A stretch of 64,000 bases of DNA from NCBI GenBank assembly GCA_037903475.1, contig JBAJFG010000197.1, forward strand, positions 782,934-846,933. The letters are read 5' to 3'. This DNA is from Ancylostoma caninum. Taxonomy: Eukaryota; Nematoda; Chromadorea; Rhabditida; Ancylostomatidae. Below the pieces are notes generated by a model. That model saw nothing but the letters and a program-made list of their open reading frames with translations. It was not told the origin of the DNA and searched no databases. Position 1 is the stretch's first letter. The number at the start of each line of letters is the position of its first letter. This document shows, one piece after another, positions 1-11,509 of this stretch. Made by a program: the position numbers and the translations under genes.

Positions 1-3000
1 TTCTATATCTATTTCTATCGCTTTTCTCACACATAGCGCTTGAACAAATTCGTTATAGAAGAGTGCCGTGTACATGACGTGATGCTGACGTTATAAACGT
101 CAGACACTCTAGGCCATTGTAAATCCTGCTTAATAGGAATTCCTTGAGGGCAAAGTCTTAAAAATTGTTCGGACATCTGCACTTCTATCTTCAGAGGCAT
201 GTTTGTCTTTTTGTTACGAGTCGCTTTTCATAGCAGTTAACGTTACGTTCTTGATGATTGTCCATGCAATAAGTGCTTTTCTTTCTTGACATCATACCTT
301 TTATTTTTGCCATGACCATTCTGATGCTTTCGTATTAATTGGTTGTAAAACGCAGGCGGATCATACTTGAAAAGCTGGTGATGGAGAGGAAGAGCACTGA
401 AGAACAACTTTCTGAGAAAGAAAACAAACATGTTGTTTCGCAGAGTATCTCATCACTCTTCACCTGCAAATGATTCTGTTTTTTTTCTGTCTTACAGACA
501 GAAAGACCCTGTATTCTCCTCCCAATTCATTCATTCTTCTTCTTTAACTATTACGAAGAAGAGGGCATTATATTAGCAATCTAAATGTCCTTGAATTTTT
601 AGGTATATGTACAAGCCTTCATCTAAGTGCTTCCGCCAGTACTTTGTGAATCTATGCTCCGAACATGGCTGTTATTGCCTGTTTCGTTGATTCTCAGAAG
701 CTCAAAAACGATTTGTCAGCCCAGCTTTGAATTAAAATAACTTGCAGACAACCGTTTAACTAGCAAATCGTTGACAATATGTTTGACGTCATCATGTCAC
801 CCAAAAACAAATCAGCAACAAAAAAAACTAGGCAGCAGCGAAAAAGCAACCTTTCCTTGCGACAACTTGTCGAGAATGAAGGATCCAAACACGTTGCCGA
901 CAACCTTCTGAACCAACAACTTGTCGACAAGAGAAGGAGAAAACAAGTTGTCAACAAGCTTTGTGGCAAGCAAATTTCAGATGCGATCAGAAAGTTGTTT
1001 GCCAAATGCTTGCCATCAAGTTTTTTTTTTTTTTTGGGGGGGGGGAGGGAGTTCTGAGTGGTTGCGGAAGTATCTGAGATAACAATAGCGCGGGAGTATA
1101 ATAATTGGAGACATTGGGGAGAAAGGCAAACTCTAGGCAAAGGTATGTATCTACTTAACTATCATCACTTTTGAAACAGATTAGCGCAAAGACATCATGT
1201 GGTAGTCATCTATGGGAGGCTTATTCTAGCGAAATCCATCATCATATTTACTACTTCTATTCAGACGTTTTACGGATGTGTCTGTGATGTTAAATGTGAA
1301 GCTAACTCCATTCTTTTCAGTTCAAACGTTCTATTTCCTTTTGATAAGAAGCGTCTCTTTTTCTTACTTATCATGAGTTTTCTAAGCTGTTATCAGACTC
1401 TATGAGAGAGATCACTCGAAGGACTTCCCATCTATTCGAAATACCCAGGCATCTGGTAACCTAACCACTGTTACGTATCTCTCTCATGCAAAGTCATTAG
1501 ATTCTCATCTGTACTTCCTCATTCGTTTTCCAGCATGGGCCCACCTTGCTTTCTCATTTCCTCGTCCACCCCAGAATTGCCCTCTTTTTCTTCATTATTG
1601 TATTTACACGTAGCGCGGCAGCTAAACGTTATTTCGCTCTTTTTTCTCGGACTTCGACTGAACACTGGTTCGTTTCAGGATCTGTCGTCACCACAAAAAT
1701 CAACGCTGTGTTTGCAATGAGCGCATAGCGAGCTCAGGGACTGCCACCCAGGTCGGTGCCGTTTTGAGTGTTTTCTCTTCTTTGAGCCGTTATTCGGCTT
1801 CCACGAGAGGTAGTCTTCTCGCACCTTACTTTTATTTTTGAACTGGCTTGAAGTCAGTTTCCTGTTATTTTCGGGAGGAAATGATGATTGTGCTTCCATT
1901 AAATGAAAAATGGTTATATCCTTAGACCACTCGGCCATCTCGCCCTTATCTGTGTATCTGCATTCTTAGAGCTGCGTAAAATTTACCGTGGAGGTTTGAG
2001 AAATCCACGTATTTAGCAATGAGAACCTTGAGCATGAAAAATGCCGCACCTTATTCTGGTTTGCTTGAAATAATTTCAAGGATTTCAACTCCAAATCCAC
2101 GAGGCAATTAAACCGCCGATTTGTTATGTGAGCCATTTCCACTACGCGCCGGATAATGACCTTTCATGGATAAATGGATGTTCCAACAGCAACAGCGATG
2201 CTGCATTTCTTTGAGTCTTCCCATCGCCGGTTCAAAAGCGATTATCTCAGGGTTCATGTATGGCTCCTGTGCCGGTTTCTTCTTTGATATTGGCATCATT
2301 TAAGCCTCCTTTCTCTTTCATTCAGAGAGTCCTTTCAACAGCCACTATATCAGCTTTTGAGAAGCGAATTCCCGATCGCCTGTGAAAATTGCTAAATAAA
2401 AGCTAGTAGCATAGTTGTTTTTACCACTTCCTTCAGCAAAACGAAAAAAGTAAATCATTCGATATCTGAAAGGTCTCGCATGAGAGCTGGCAACGGGTGC
2501 CCTACACCCGTGCTTCGCACTCCCTCCGGGAATCAATGATGACGAATGATTATAATAATTATCACTACAAAGTCAATAAAACAGTTCTGAATGCTACTTT
2601 GTCAACGACAATTCCCGCCTTGTGGTGATGATGCGAAACTAGTGTGCAAGCTCTCATCACATTGGACTTGTTTGCAATCAGTTATGGGGAAATGACGTTT
2701 ACGACATCCTCGAGAGGTTTTTAGAAAGTACATAGAGATAGAGCTGTATGTGCTTAGATCTTGTACTTCGCTGCTCCGAAGGCTGTCGTGAGTAGCTTCT
2801 TATACTCGTCCCTTGCGTTGTGACAGCTACACCGCAGTATAATGACTAATGAGTAGCCACCTCGAATTAGAATGCAACTTTCGGTTGAATTCTCTGAGTG
2901 GCGCTCCATTGTGCAAACGCTGTTTTTGTCGTCCAAAGCAAGTGATTATCGAGACAGCAAGGAAAACGATCACATGGGCCCATTCGATTTTTCCTTCGTG

Positions 3001-5545
3001 CCCAATCTCTGTGACTAGAAATTTAATATAGTTTGCCCTGCCATTACAAAAACACGTCCCATGTCTCTGAAATTGGGGGCAGGCTGAACTCCCTTCTTTA
3101 AAAGTTTTGCTTTGTTGAAAGGAATGGCACTGCTCTCCGATAGCATCGAAGGTTATGTTTCATATATGTACTCTATTTTCCATACTATTTGACTTCATTA
3201 CTTGTTTAGAATTCAAGAATTCTGTTTATGATTGTGAATCGCCACCCTTGGTACTAGACATTCGGTTCAATTAACTCGATTCGACTTTCGAATTGTTATA
3301 TTTTGAATGGATCGACTTTGAATCAGTACTAATATGTAATATTAAGCTAATTCGACAAGATCTGCCTTTTCGTGACATCGGCTGATCGAAAAAAGTGTGG
3401 TACTTTGAATTATTCAATTAGCTCGAGTTTTCTCGACATTTCGATACCGAGTATAGTGTCTACTATATAAATATATACGTATGTAATTGCGCTTGAATTG
3501 TCATACTTTCTACTGAGTGTGTTGAACTGCCATGGCAAAAAAACGAGTCAACTTCCATCTGATGTGATTCTTCTTCTCCACCCAAATTTCATCTATTTAT
3601 CCGAAGAACTGCAAGCTTTTAATAAAGAGCTGCATAAAATGCAGAATGAATGAAACTCGCAGTGTGTTGATTACCACTATACTTGATGTTTTATTTCGAA
3701 TACCCCTTTACCTCTATGCCTACTCGTGCCTACTTCTTTGTTCTCTCATGTGCTCTCCAGCTCGCTCTGGCTACTATCTCAGCACGGTTCCTTAAAACGT
3801 ACAGAGGTAAACTCTCATTAAAATTTCCAAAAATATTGCAGAACATTCCGCATTTGACCTTCATTTGTGGGCGGAGTCAAAGCAGGTAAAAAGCTTTTTG
3901 AAATATATAGCTAGTGACAGACGCCAAAATATTAGACGAGAGAGGTGCGATCAAAAGCAGAACGTTGATCATCATCGCTCAGTCAGTGAAATACTTGAAA
4001 ACTTTCGCGAAAAATCTAGCAGTTCAATTCACTCGGTAATTTCCATATTCTAAACGAGAGCTAAGTAATGTTGAAGTTTTTACCTCGTTAAGTAGAGGTG
4101 TCAAATGATCGAAAAATGAGAACCCTAACTCCTGGACAAGCCATATAAATAGCTGTAGAGCTTTCGAGCGCTTAGATTTCCGGATTAGATCTTAAAATAT
4201 CGATCAAGTCCGTTAAATTGTTTGACTTTCCTTTCCAAAAACAGTTCAACTCACCACTCTTCTATCTGTTCTTAGGATAGCGAAAAGAACGCGACATCTC
4301 GACAAAGCATTTGAAAATCCCTTTTTTTCCTCCACTAAGCGAGTTCACCATGCTATCTTTCTTGTGATTGGAGTGGATAAAAGTAAGTGGACCCCCTTGA
4401 ACACATTTTTTCGAGGAGTGAAAGCCATTTTCTCGCTTTTATCAAGGATTTGTGGATCCTGCCGCCGTTGATGTTGTTTAACAAGCGATACTCAAAAAAT
4501 GACAAGGAAACGAAGATTATGTAGGCGCTCCACGTTGCTCGTAACTATTTATTCTAAATCAAACTAATTTCCGCTTCTGTTATTTTGTTCCGCTCCATTG
4601 ATTGTTTTTCCGTGAAAACCCATATAATTTGTTTTTTTCTACAGCCGCGACCTAGGAGCTCTTTTAACATTTGCTCGTTTTCATTTTTTTTTCATTAGAT
4701 TCACTCTTGATGCTCCAAATAGGGCAAACAGAATTGAATACGAAACTCCAGATATTTCTGGAACCAGTCACGAAAACCGAAACTTACTCTGATAGAAGTG
4801 TATCAATACTTATTTCATTTGTCGATAGTTTTGGATAGGATTCCTTTTGACATCACAATGCTGTTCTGATGAAAGCCTTCAGGAATAGCGACCCTGATGA
4901 ATGGGACCTTTTTAATACTCCTTCTTGAGAGCTGGGCGGTTGCAGGAGCAGACATTAACATGCTTATTCGGGCATTCCAAAGAAGATAAGTACTCTCTGG
5001 AAGTTTTTGAAGTCCATTACTTTTTTGCTATTGCTATGCTGGGATGGTGGTCAGCAGGCCGTGAAAAGGGCAAATTTGGCCGGATTTGGGCTGAAATGAT
5101 GTCGCTCGTCGTCAGGCCATGCATTTACGTACTCTTCTGGATTTCATATGATGGCTGCAAACACTTCCTGGCTCTTCCAATCGGAATCATATGCTGTTCT
5201 GTTCATACTTGATTTCATGGTAGATAGAACAGCAGTAGCCTCGAAGAACACTGTAATTGTTTCCGCGCGTCACTGACATCCGGCTCAAATTTCGTGTTTT
5301 TTCTGCAGTTACATGCGTCATTCAATCCTTGCCATGCATTAACGAGAAATCCGTGGTTTCTTCGCGCTTTTTGCCCGTGTCCTATTAAGTTTCACTTCGC
5401 CCGCTGCGTTAAATATGCACGTTTGTTGCGTGTTCATAGTATGCCTACACTTGGGAGATTTTTTTTCATGATTTTGCTTTGGCCCATTAGTTTGCACACA
5501 ATTTCACCTGCGTTTATATAGTCTGGCAGCTCAGGGAGAGTCAGT
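1..5545. other. Intergenic AT-rich stretch, no supported gene
   Basis: No open frame here reads like a conserved protein or chains to another through splice sites. The only structured spot is 779-1045. It has a lysine-rich open stretch with several loose copies of a CAACTTGTCGACAAG-like motif (850-960), followed by 15 T and 10 G at 1021-1045. The bases just before that tract (GCCAAATGCTTGCC) match the inner left end of the MITE copy at 23420, so this may be an eroded relative. The region 3225-3450 is rich in TTCGA-type words but forms no clean repeat. Confidence 0.6.
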
Positions 5546-5760
5546 GGAGTGACTTTGTCTGCAGTTACGGCCTCTGCATGGTGTCAGTCAACTGATTTGT
5601 TATTTACACTTTTTTTCTGTAAGTTTCGTTGTGTATGGGGTGTGATTCTTCCCATTTTCAAAATTTCTCTACTGCTACTTGGTACTCCTCCCAGACGCAT
5701 CCAGCGGCGTCCTCCCATCGATAGAGCCTATGCGGTCGTAACTGCAGACAAAGTCACTCC
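5546..5760. mobile_element. Short inverted-repeat element (MITE-like)
   Basis: A 215-bp segment is bounded by inverted arms of about 27 bp with one mismatch. The left arm starts GGAGTGACTTTGTCTGCAG at 5546 and the right arm ends CTGCAGACAAAGTCACTCC at 5760. The interior shows no coding sequence. I see no convincing target-site duplication, so the superfamily is undetermined. It could also be a simple local inverted repeat, but the long near-identical arms exactly at the ends favour a miniature transposon. Confidence 0.55.
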
Positions 5761-8693
5761 CTCGGCCCTCTGTGGGCTAACGGACTATATAAGTCCGTTT
5801 GCTTTCCTTTGCACCATTCTCACTGTAGTCTTCCCCGAAAAAGAAAAACGACAGAACAAAACAGAATTAGCGGAAATTTCTCCATATCTAGGGGGAATTG
5901 TTGTGGTATGTACTTGAACTTCCGTTTTTCGTTTTTGTATACATTTTAGAGCTACATCTTTTTGGAGTCAACCAGCCCAATCAATTTGTTCCTGCGTGAA
6001 TGTTTACCTCGTCAGTTGCTGTCTACGTAAATGATTTACTCAGAATTTCCATCCAACGAATAACTTGATACCTATGAATACCTAATTTGAAGACTACAAT
6101 CGCATCTGACATCGCTCTGATGTGGTTCCTTGGTATTTTTCATGTACTTAGGGACGTTTTTCTGCATTTCGTTTTAATTTCCAGGAAAAAGGTTAGCTAC
6201 TGGGGTTTCACCTCATCCCACCCTGTATTATTACTTAACCTATGCTTCTGCAGAATTCATGAAGTAACACGAAAATGTCGGTAATCTTTCGCCTGATATC
6301 CGTGATCTGTCTAAGCAAAACCTTCGTTCCAGTCGTCCAATGCTGAAGTAAACGACTGAAATAAGGTTATCGCATATGCATTTAAATATTAGATTAGTCC
6401 GAAATCTTGCACCAAACTTTTTTTCAAACAACCATAAAGCTCTTGTTCGTTAATGGAACCTGGTCTGCAAATTTTTATAGTTGGGAGGTAGTGGAACATT
6501 TTATCACACTCTATTGTCAAAGAATTTCCATTCAAGACCAAGAAATTCTGAACCGAAAAATAAATATTGACTAATTAAGACTTGTAGACTACGTAGACTC
6601 CCAACTACATACATGGGTCATGAGAGCACCAACGAAGGGAAAAATAAGAAAAAAAAACACCATCATAGAGGCAGGGTGATCCATGCGATCTCCGTTCTCC
6701 GAATTCACTTCATGGAGATGAGCGCCATCAGAATGTTCTACTACCTCCGCAATAAATCCTGAATTTAGACGTTTGTCTCCTTTACATTGGTTGGGATACG
6801 GTATCGCAGCGATTTGCACTTAGCGCCATTGCGACCGGATGTGAGCTACGCCTACATCTTCGCATGACACCGGTGACAGATTGAATTTCATGGCTTCTGG
6901 AATCGAGACATATATTAAAATCAGGCCAAGAGTGAAGAGGAGCCAGGCAGCGGCTGTTCTGGTTCTTCTCTTGGCAACACTTGCTAATCCAGTTGCGTTT
7001 CCGCTGCTTTATCCCTCAATCACTTTTTCTTGTATTTTTGTATGTCATTGAAGAAAATATGCAACCTTATCTGGCAGAACTTCATCAAATTGTCTTTTAA
7101 TCTGGCTGCGCGAAGTTTGAAAGTCTGTAGTTAAAGTATTGTTTTGTTTTAGTTTTGTTGAAGCGCAAAAGTTCACTTCAATTTGAACGGCTACTCCATC
7201 CAATCATCCAATCGCTCTTTATTTTTAAACACTTTAAATTTTTCGTTTTTCTGCCTCTGTTTCCTTCCACGACCTTGTTTCGACCTACCAAATTTGGCCT
7301 TCGACTTATTCATTTCACCAAGAGGTCTTACGCGAACAAAGGTCCATTTCATCGGGTTTATTTCTATAGTTGGATGGACTGTTTTTATTGAATATTTTTG
7401 GTAGAGTAAACATAGGATGCTATGCATGGAAGTATTTCCTACACATACGGCTTCCGCATGAGAAATAATACGAATTTTACCAAATTTATGTGGGAGAGTC
7501 ACTACCAATTACCTCTTTCCAAAAATTTCATCATCTTTTTCATATTGAAGAGGGGTTGTTTTTGTTCGTAATGTCTCTGGCTCGAAAAACCTTACACTTT
7601 GTAAACAATATTTTCTTACATAATATGAAATCTAGGATTACATAACCAGTGAGAGGAAGCCAGAGTTTACAACGAACAAACATATGTATGTGTATGTTTC
7701 TAGCATATTTTGCCCCCTGTTCTCTATTCTCTGTGCCAAACAAGGTGTCAAAGAATGGAAGTACATACGTGCGTGATTATTGTCCATAAAATGAAGGATA
7801 AACTATTTTTTCTACCCGAATCACACGACTTCTAGTCTTCTTCGCTATGTTCGCCAGCAAACACTCTGAGACACTCATTTCTCCGCTACGAACTAACGTT
7901 TTGTTCGAATTTCTTCTGTTCTAGTTGGAGGCAGTAACAAGAACGAAGCAGAAAAATGGGTCAAATTTTTGATTCATGACCTTTGCTGCAGGAGGCTATT
8001 ACGCTGAGCTGCTGGTCGGTAAACATTTGAGACGATAAGACATTTTTCCGTGCGAAATCCAAAATGTCTCTAAGAAAGCCGTTTTGCTTGAATCATTCGA
8101 AAAGAAGTAGAAGTGCCATTTTCTTCGTGTCCGTGACCTTTTACTCAGTCGTTCCAACTGAATTTGAGAGAACGAATAATGCTTCTCTGTGCTCACTCAA
8201 CATCCATTGAGCTGATCCGCTCTGAAAAAGTAATATTTTAAACAGAAATGCTTGTCGAATTAACCTAGGAACTAGTCTAAGAAATCTAGAATCTACATAC
8301 GGGGTGTTCGAAGTCAGATAGTCAAAACTGTCGGGTCAAGACGTACGCCGCGAGGCGACCGCGCTGCACGCGCATGCTTTTTACCAAAAGGTTGTTTCTT
8401 CAAATTCGGCGAACTAAATGGTGTCGGTGACCACCTTTTCACAGCATGTCGGTTGCAATATCATTCACCAGTCCCACTCAAGCCTAGAAAAGTTGTCTAT
8501 CCTCACGCGTTATCTATTTTCACGTAAAAGTGCTCGTAACTTCAAAGGTTGCAGCCGCGAGGCGCTCACGAATCGACCAATCACAGACCAGCAGCGTACC
8601 TCTTGTCACGCAGCCAAAACTGTCTAAACGAAGGACATTCAGTTATACAAGCAAATTTTTCGGGTACCTTCTTCCTTTCCTGTATTAGACAGT

Positions 8694-8758
8694 GGTTTCG
8701 TAGATTTTGTTTGCCTTGGAAAGGGGGTTTCGTAGATTTATTTTGCCTTGGAAAGGGT
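8694..8758. repeat. Tandem duplication, about 32-bp unit
   Basis: Two adjacent copies of a unit starting GGTTTCGTAGATTT and ending TTGCCTTGGAAAGGG, differing at a few positions. No coding or RNA role is visible. Confidence 0.75.
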
Positions 8759-8810
8759 GTTATAGAGACAAACTTTTTTTGCCGAAAACTGTTTCTCTTA
8801 TGCACTATTT

Positions 8811-8876
8811 GCTCTTGTCGTTTCCAGGTTGTTAAATTAACATGCTTTTGTCGTTTCTAGGTTGTTAAATTAACAT
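8811..8876. repeat. Tandem duplication, 33-bp unit
   Basis: Two adjacent 33-bp units, each beginning GCT(C/T)TTGTCGTTTC and ending TTGTTAAATTAACAT, with two differences. It lies only 52 bp after another unrelated tandem duplication, which suggests a locally slippage-prone stretch. Confidence 0.8.
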
Positions 8877-10592
8877 TCTTCATTCACGGCATGTCAGTTT
8901 ACATACATAGCTTGTGTTTTTAACTATTAAGGGTTTCCTACTCATAGCTCTAAAGGTGAGAAATTTCGGAGGAAAAGAAATGAATCACTTCGGTGGCTCT
9001 AATACTCCCGACTCGGAATTTCTTTTTTAACTTTTTTCCGTTCTAAGAAAAGTTAGCTTGCATATCTTCTGATCTGTCGAGTACGTTATACGTAGTTCAC
9101 TGAAGTTGCTACTGAGAAATGAAGCATGAAAAGCCTAACCAGCTTCCTTCCATTTCTCCTCTAAGAATATGATCCCTAAAAAGAAGTGGAATGAACAGTT
9201 GCAAAGTATCTTGTCTATTGGTGTCGCTGCCCCGAGTACTGCGATAATAACGAAGTCTGAAAAGCAGGAAGACCTCTGAAGCGTAAATTCACATGTGCTC
9301 CTGAATCATTCACAAGATCAATGTCTAGGACGTTGTTGCCACTCATCTCTTCGCTCTGGACATGTATTCACCCACAGGCAATCGCATTCAAGAGAAAACG
9401 TATTTCTTTTATTCAGGAAAAGTTCCTTCATCCAGCCTATTAAAAATAACATCTTTCTGACGTTAAGGGCCAAACCACGTTTCAATGATGACCAAATTGG
9501 TATCACGGAGCTTGTTCTTTTTGCATTTTGACCTAATCATCCTTGTAGTTGTGTGAGAAGCTTGGGAAGCAAGGAACGAAAGAGGATGGTCTTCTAAGGA
9601 GGATCGTAGCGTAATACGTTTTTCGGCAGATGTTCAACTTTAATGGCTGTCTTTTTTTCCCTTTTCTTTCTGTGTTCTGCTCGAAATAGTGTTATTACTA
9701 TGGATCAATGTACAGCAAGTCTGTGATACAGTTTCATGTAGGATCTAAATGCACCATGATCTCTACTAATCATGAAAACATGTGTGAGTCTTAATGTACG
9801 TATAGGTAGGTGTACGTCAGAACACATCAAGCTAAGCTACGTACAAGCAGGTCATCTTAAACGCAGATACTTTATCGAAAAACTGAAGGCTAGCAAACAA
9901 TGAAACGTAAAATCCGTAGACCTCTCTTTTCATCAAACGCCTAGGTTCTCAAAAAACCTACACAACTTATTCTAAAAATTCCGAAAATTAAATGAGGTTT
10001 GAATTCAAGGATAAGCGGAATACATAAGTACTAGCAGCAGAAAGTTTGGCTCACTATTCACCTCAAGTTATTGCATATATTTGGTTCAGATGATTATTCA
10101 AACTATTGGCCTCATCTAATCAGACACCCAAAGAATGCGTAAGCATCAGGACTTTGAGAACAGATCTATTCTAGTATTATGAATAGTCGGAAAGATAAGA
10201 AACCACTGAAATATTTATGAACTGCTGAGGGTGTTCCACGTGTTTGCTTTGTGAAAGAAATTCTCCCTGAATGCCATCCTTCTGCCCGACGTCGCAGGTT
10301 TTTGCATTCTCCATCTGCATGTCTTCAGAAGCTCCTCAAACATGGTCTTAGGATGTCTACATATGGAGGCACCACTGCCGTTGTTTATCATCGTTTGTGC
10401 CATAGTTCAGGTGCCTTGGCACTGAGTCATGGAAAATCCCTCACAATTCGATTTCAGAAAATCTTTATCATTAGTATTACTGCAAGTCTTTACTGCAATT
10501 CGCAGCACGCGTTTTTATGATTTATTCCGGTCAAGAATTATTGTTATATTTTGTTCACAGGCATTTTGTCATCTTGCTCTCCTCGAGTTTGT

Positions 10593-11509
10593 GTAACGAG
10601 CAGGGCGCAGCACCAGGTGGTCATTGACCACCAGGACTTAGTAGCGTCCTGCAGATTCAGGGGGCTTAGCACCAATGTTCGGGGCGTAGCCGACCGGTAA
10701 TCGTCTACTGATGTTAGACACAAGCAGATTTCAGAGAAGCACGTCTGGGGGATCATCAAAATCGTGGCTGAAGATCACTGTCGTTCAACCATTTGTTACA
10801 TCCCTACCCTGCACTCTGGTGCGCTCCAGTGATAATCAGGTGTTGCTCAACCTGTAGAAAACGTATCATGTTGGAATTCTGACTCTAGATGCGCACTATA
10901 CCAACAAGTATCCCCCCAAAGTATCACACTTCGTTTTTGAGAAACCGTCATCGTTTTCGAGAAAAAAACCGTCATTAATGGTCAAAAAGTGGTTTTTGAC
11001 CATTTCTTGACCATTAATGACAGTTTTTTCCAAAAACGAAGACGGTTTCTCAAAAACGAAAGATGCCACTTTGGGGGAGAGTTGATACCACCTAGGCGCA
11101 TTTCTTGGAGTTGACAGCGTATCGGAACCCTTCTTCAAAAAAGAGAAATTTCCTGGAAAAGTTCCCGGTTCGAGACAAAAACACGCTCCAATGACAGTTT
11201 CTTGTATCTGACAGGTCCTACAACGAGTTTCAACGAGTTTAAGCGGGATCAAACAGTTCCGTACCGAGATCGGTTTTTCGAGGATTTTAGCTTGATTTTG
11301 AGATTATTTGGGCGCTAAATGGTACGTATTTCTTGCTGAAACACCACTCATCGTCTCACTAACGCTTATTTAAGTCGTTTTTTTAGTGCTATCAGCTTTT
11401 TCTGAAAGAATCCTAGCGTGTAGGTACTTAGTAGCTCATTTCGGAATCCGACTGGACTTAGTACTCCCCAACCGACACCGACCACCTAGTGCTGCGCCCT
11501 GGTAACGAG
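10593..11509. mobile_element. Non-autonomous hAT-like DNA transposon, 901 bp
   Basis: The element spans 10601-11501 and is flanked by a perfect 8-bp direct repeat, GTAACGAG (10593-10600 and 11502-11509), the target duplication length of the hAT superfamily. Its ends are inverted repeats: the left starts CAGGGCGCAGCACCAGGTGG and the right ends CTAGTGCTGCGCCCTG. CAGGG-type termini are also common in hAT elements. The internal open frames, including one of 118 codons on the - strand, do not look like a hAT transposase, so mobility would need a transposase from elsewhere. The interior holds a large palindrome listed separately. The identical target duplication suggests a fairly recent insertion compared with other repeats in the window. 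Superfamily assignment is inferred from ends and duplication length only. Confidence 0.85.
10912..11077. repeat. Palindrome (hairpin) nested in the hAT-like element
   Basis: Two arms of about 70 bp (10912-10984 and 11007-11077) are reverse complements with scattered mismatches. Each carries the core CGTTTTTGAGAAACCGTC at its outer part and ATTAATGGTCAA at its inner part. The centre contains a second, perfect small hairpin, GGTCAAAAA-GTGG-TTTTTGACC (10980-11001), so two alternative pairings are possible. It could be an inserted MITE or an internal fold-back of the host element. Confidence 0.8.

Larger units (their letters stand above)
5761..10592. other. Intergenic stretch, no supported gene
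   Basis: Long open frames overlap on both strands and lack splice-linked continuity, so none is called. The only clear internal structures are the two small tandem duplications at 8694-8758 and 8811-8876. A GC-richer patch at 8330-8385 interrupts the AT-rich background but matches nothing I recognise. Confidence 0.6.

Noticed and set aside
779..1057. Lysine-rich 92-codon frame as a small gene
   Set aside because: The reading comes from short imperfect DNA repeats and runs into a poly-T/poly-G tract.
10215..10403. Minus-strand frame with RENFFHKANTWNTL, like a LINE reverse-transcriptase tail
   Set aside because: Only the FF and WN spacing fits; upstream sequence does not support it.
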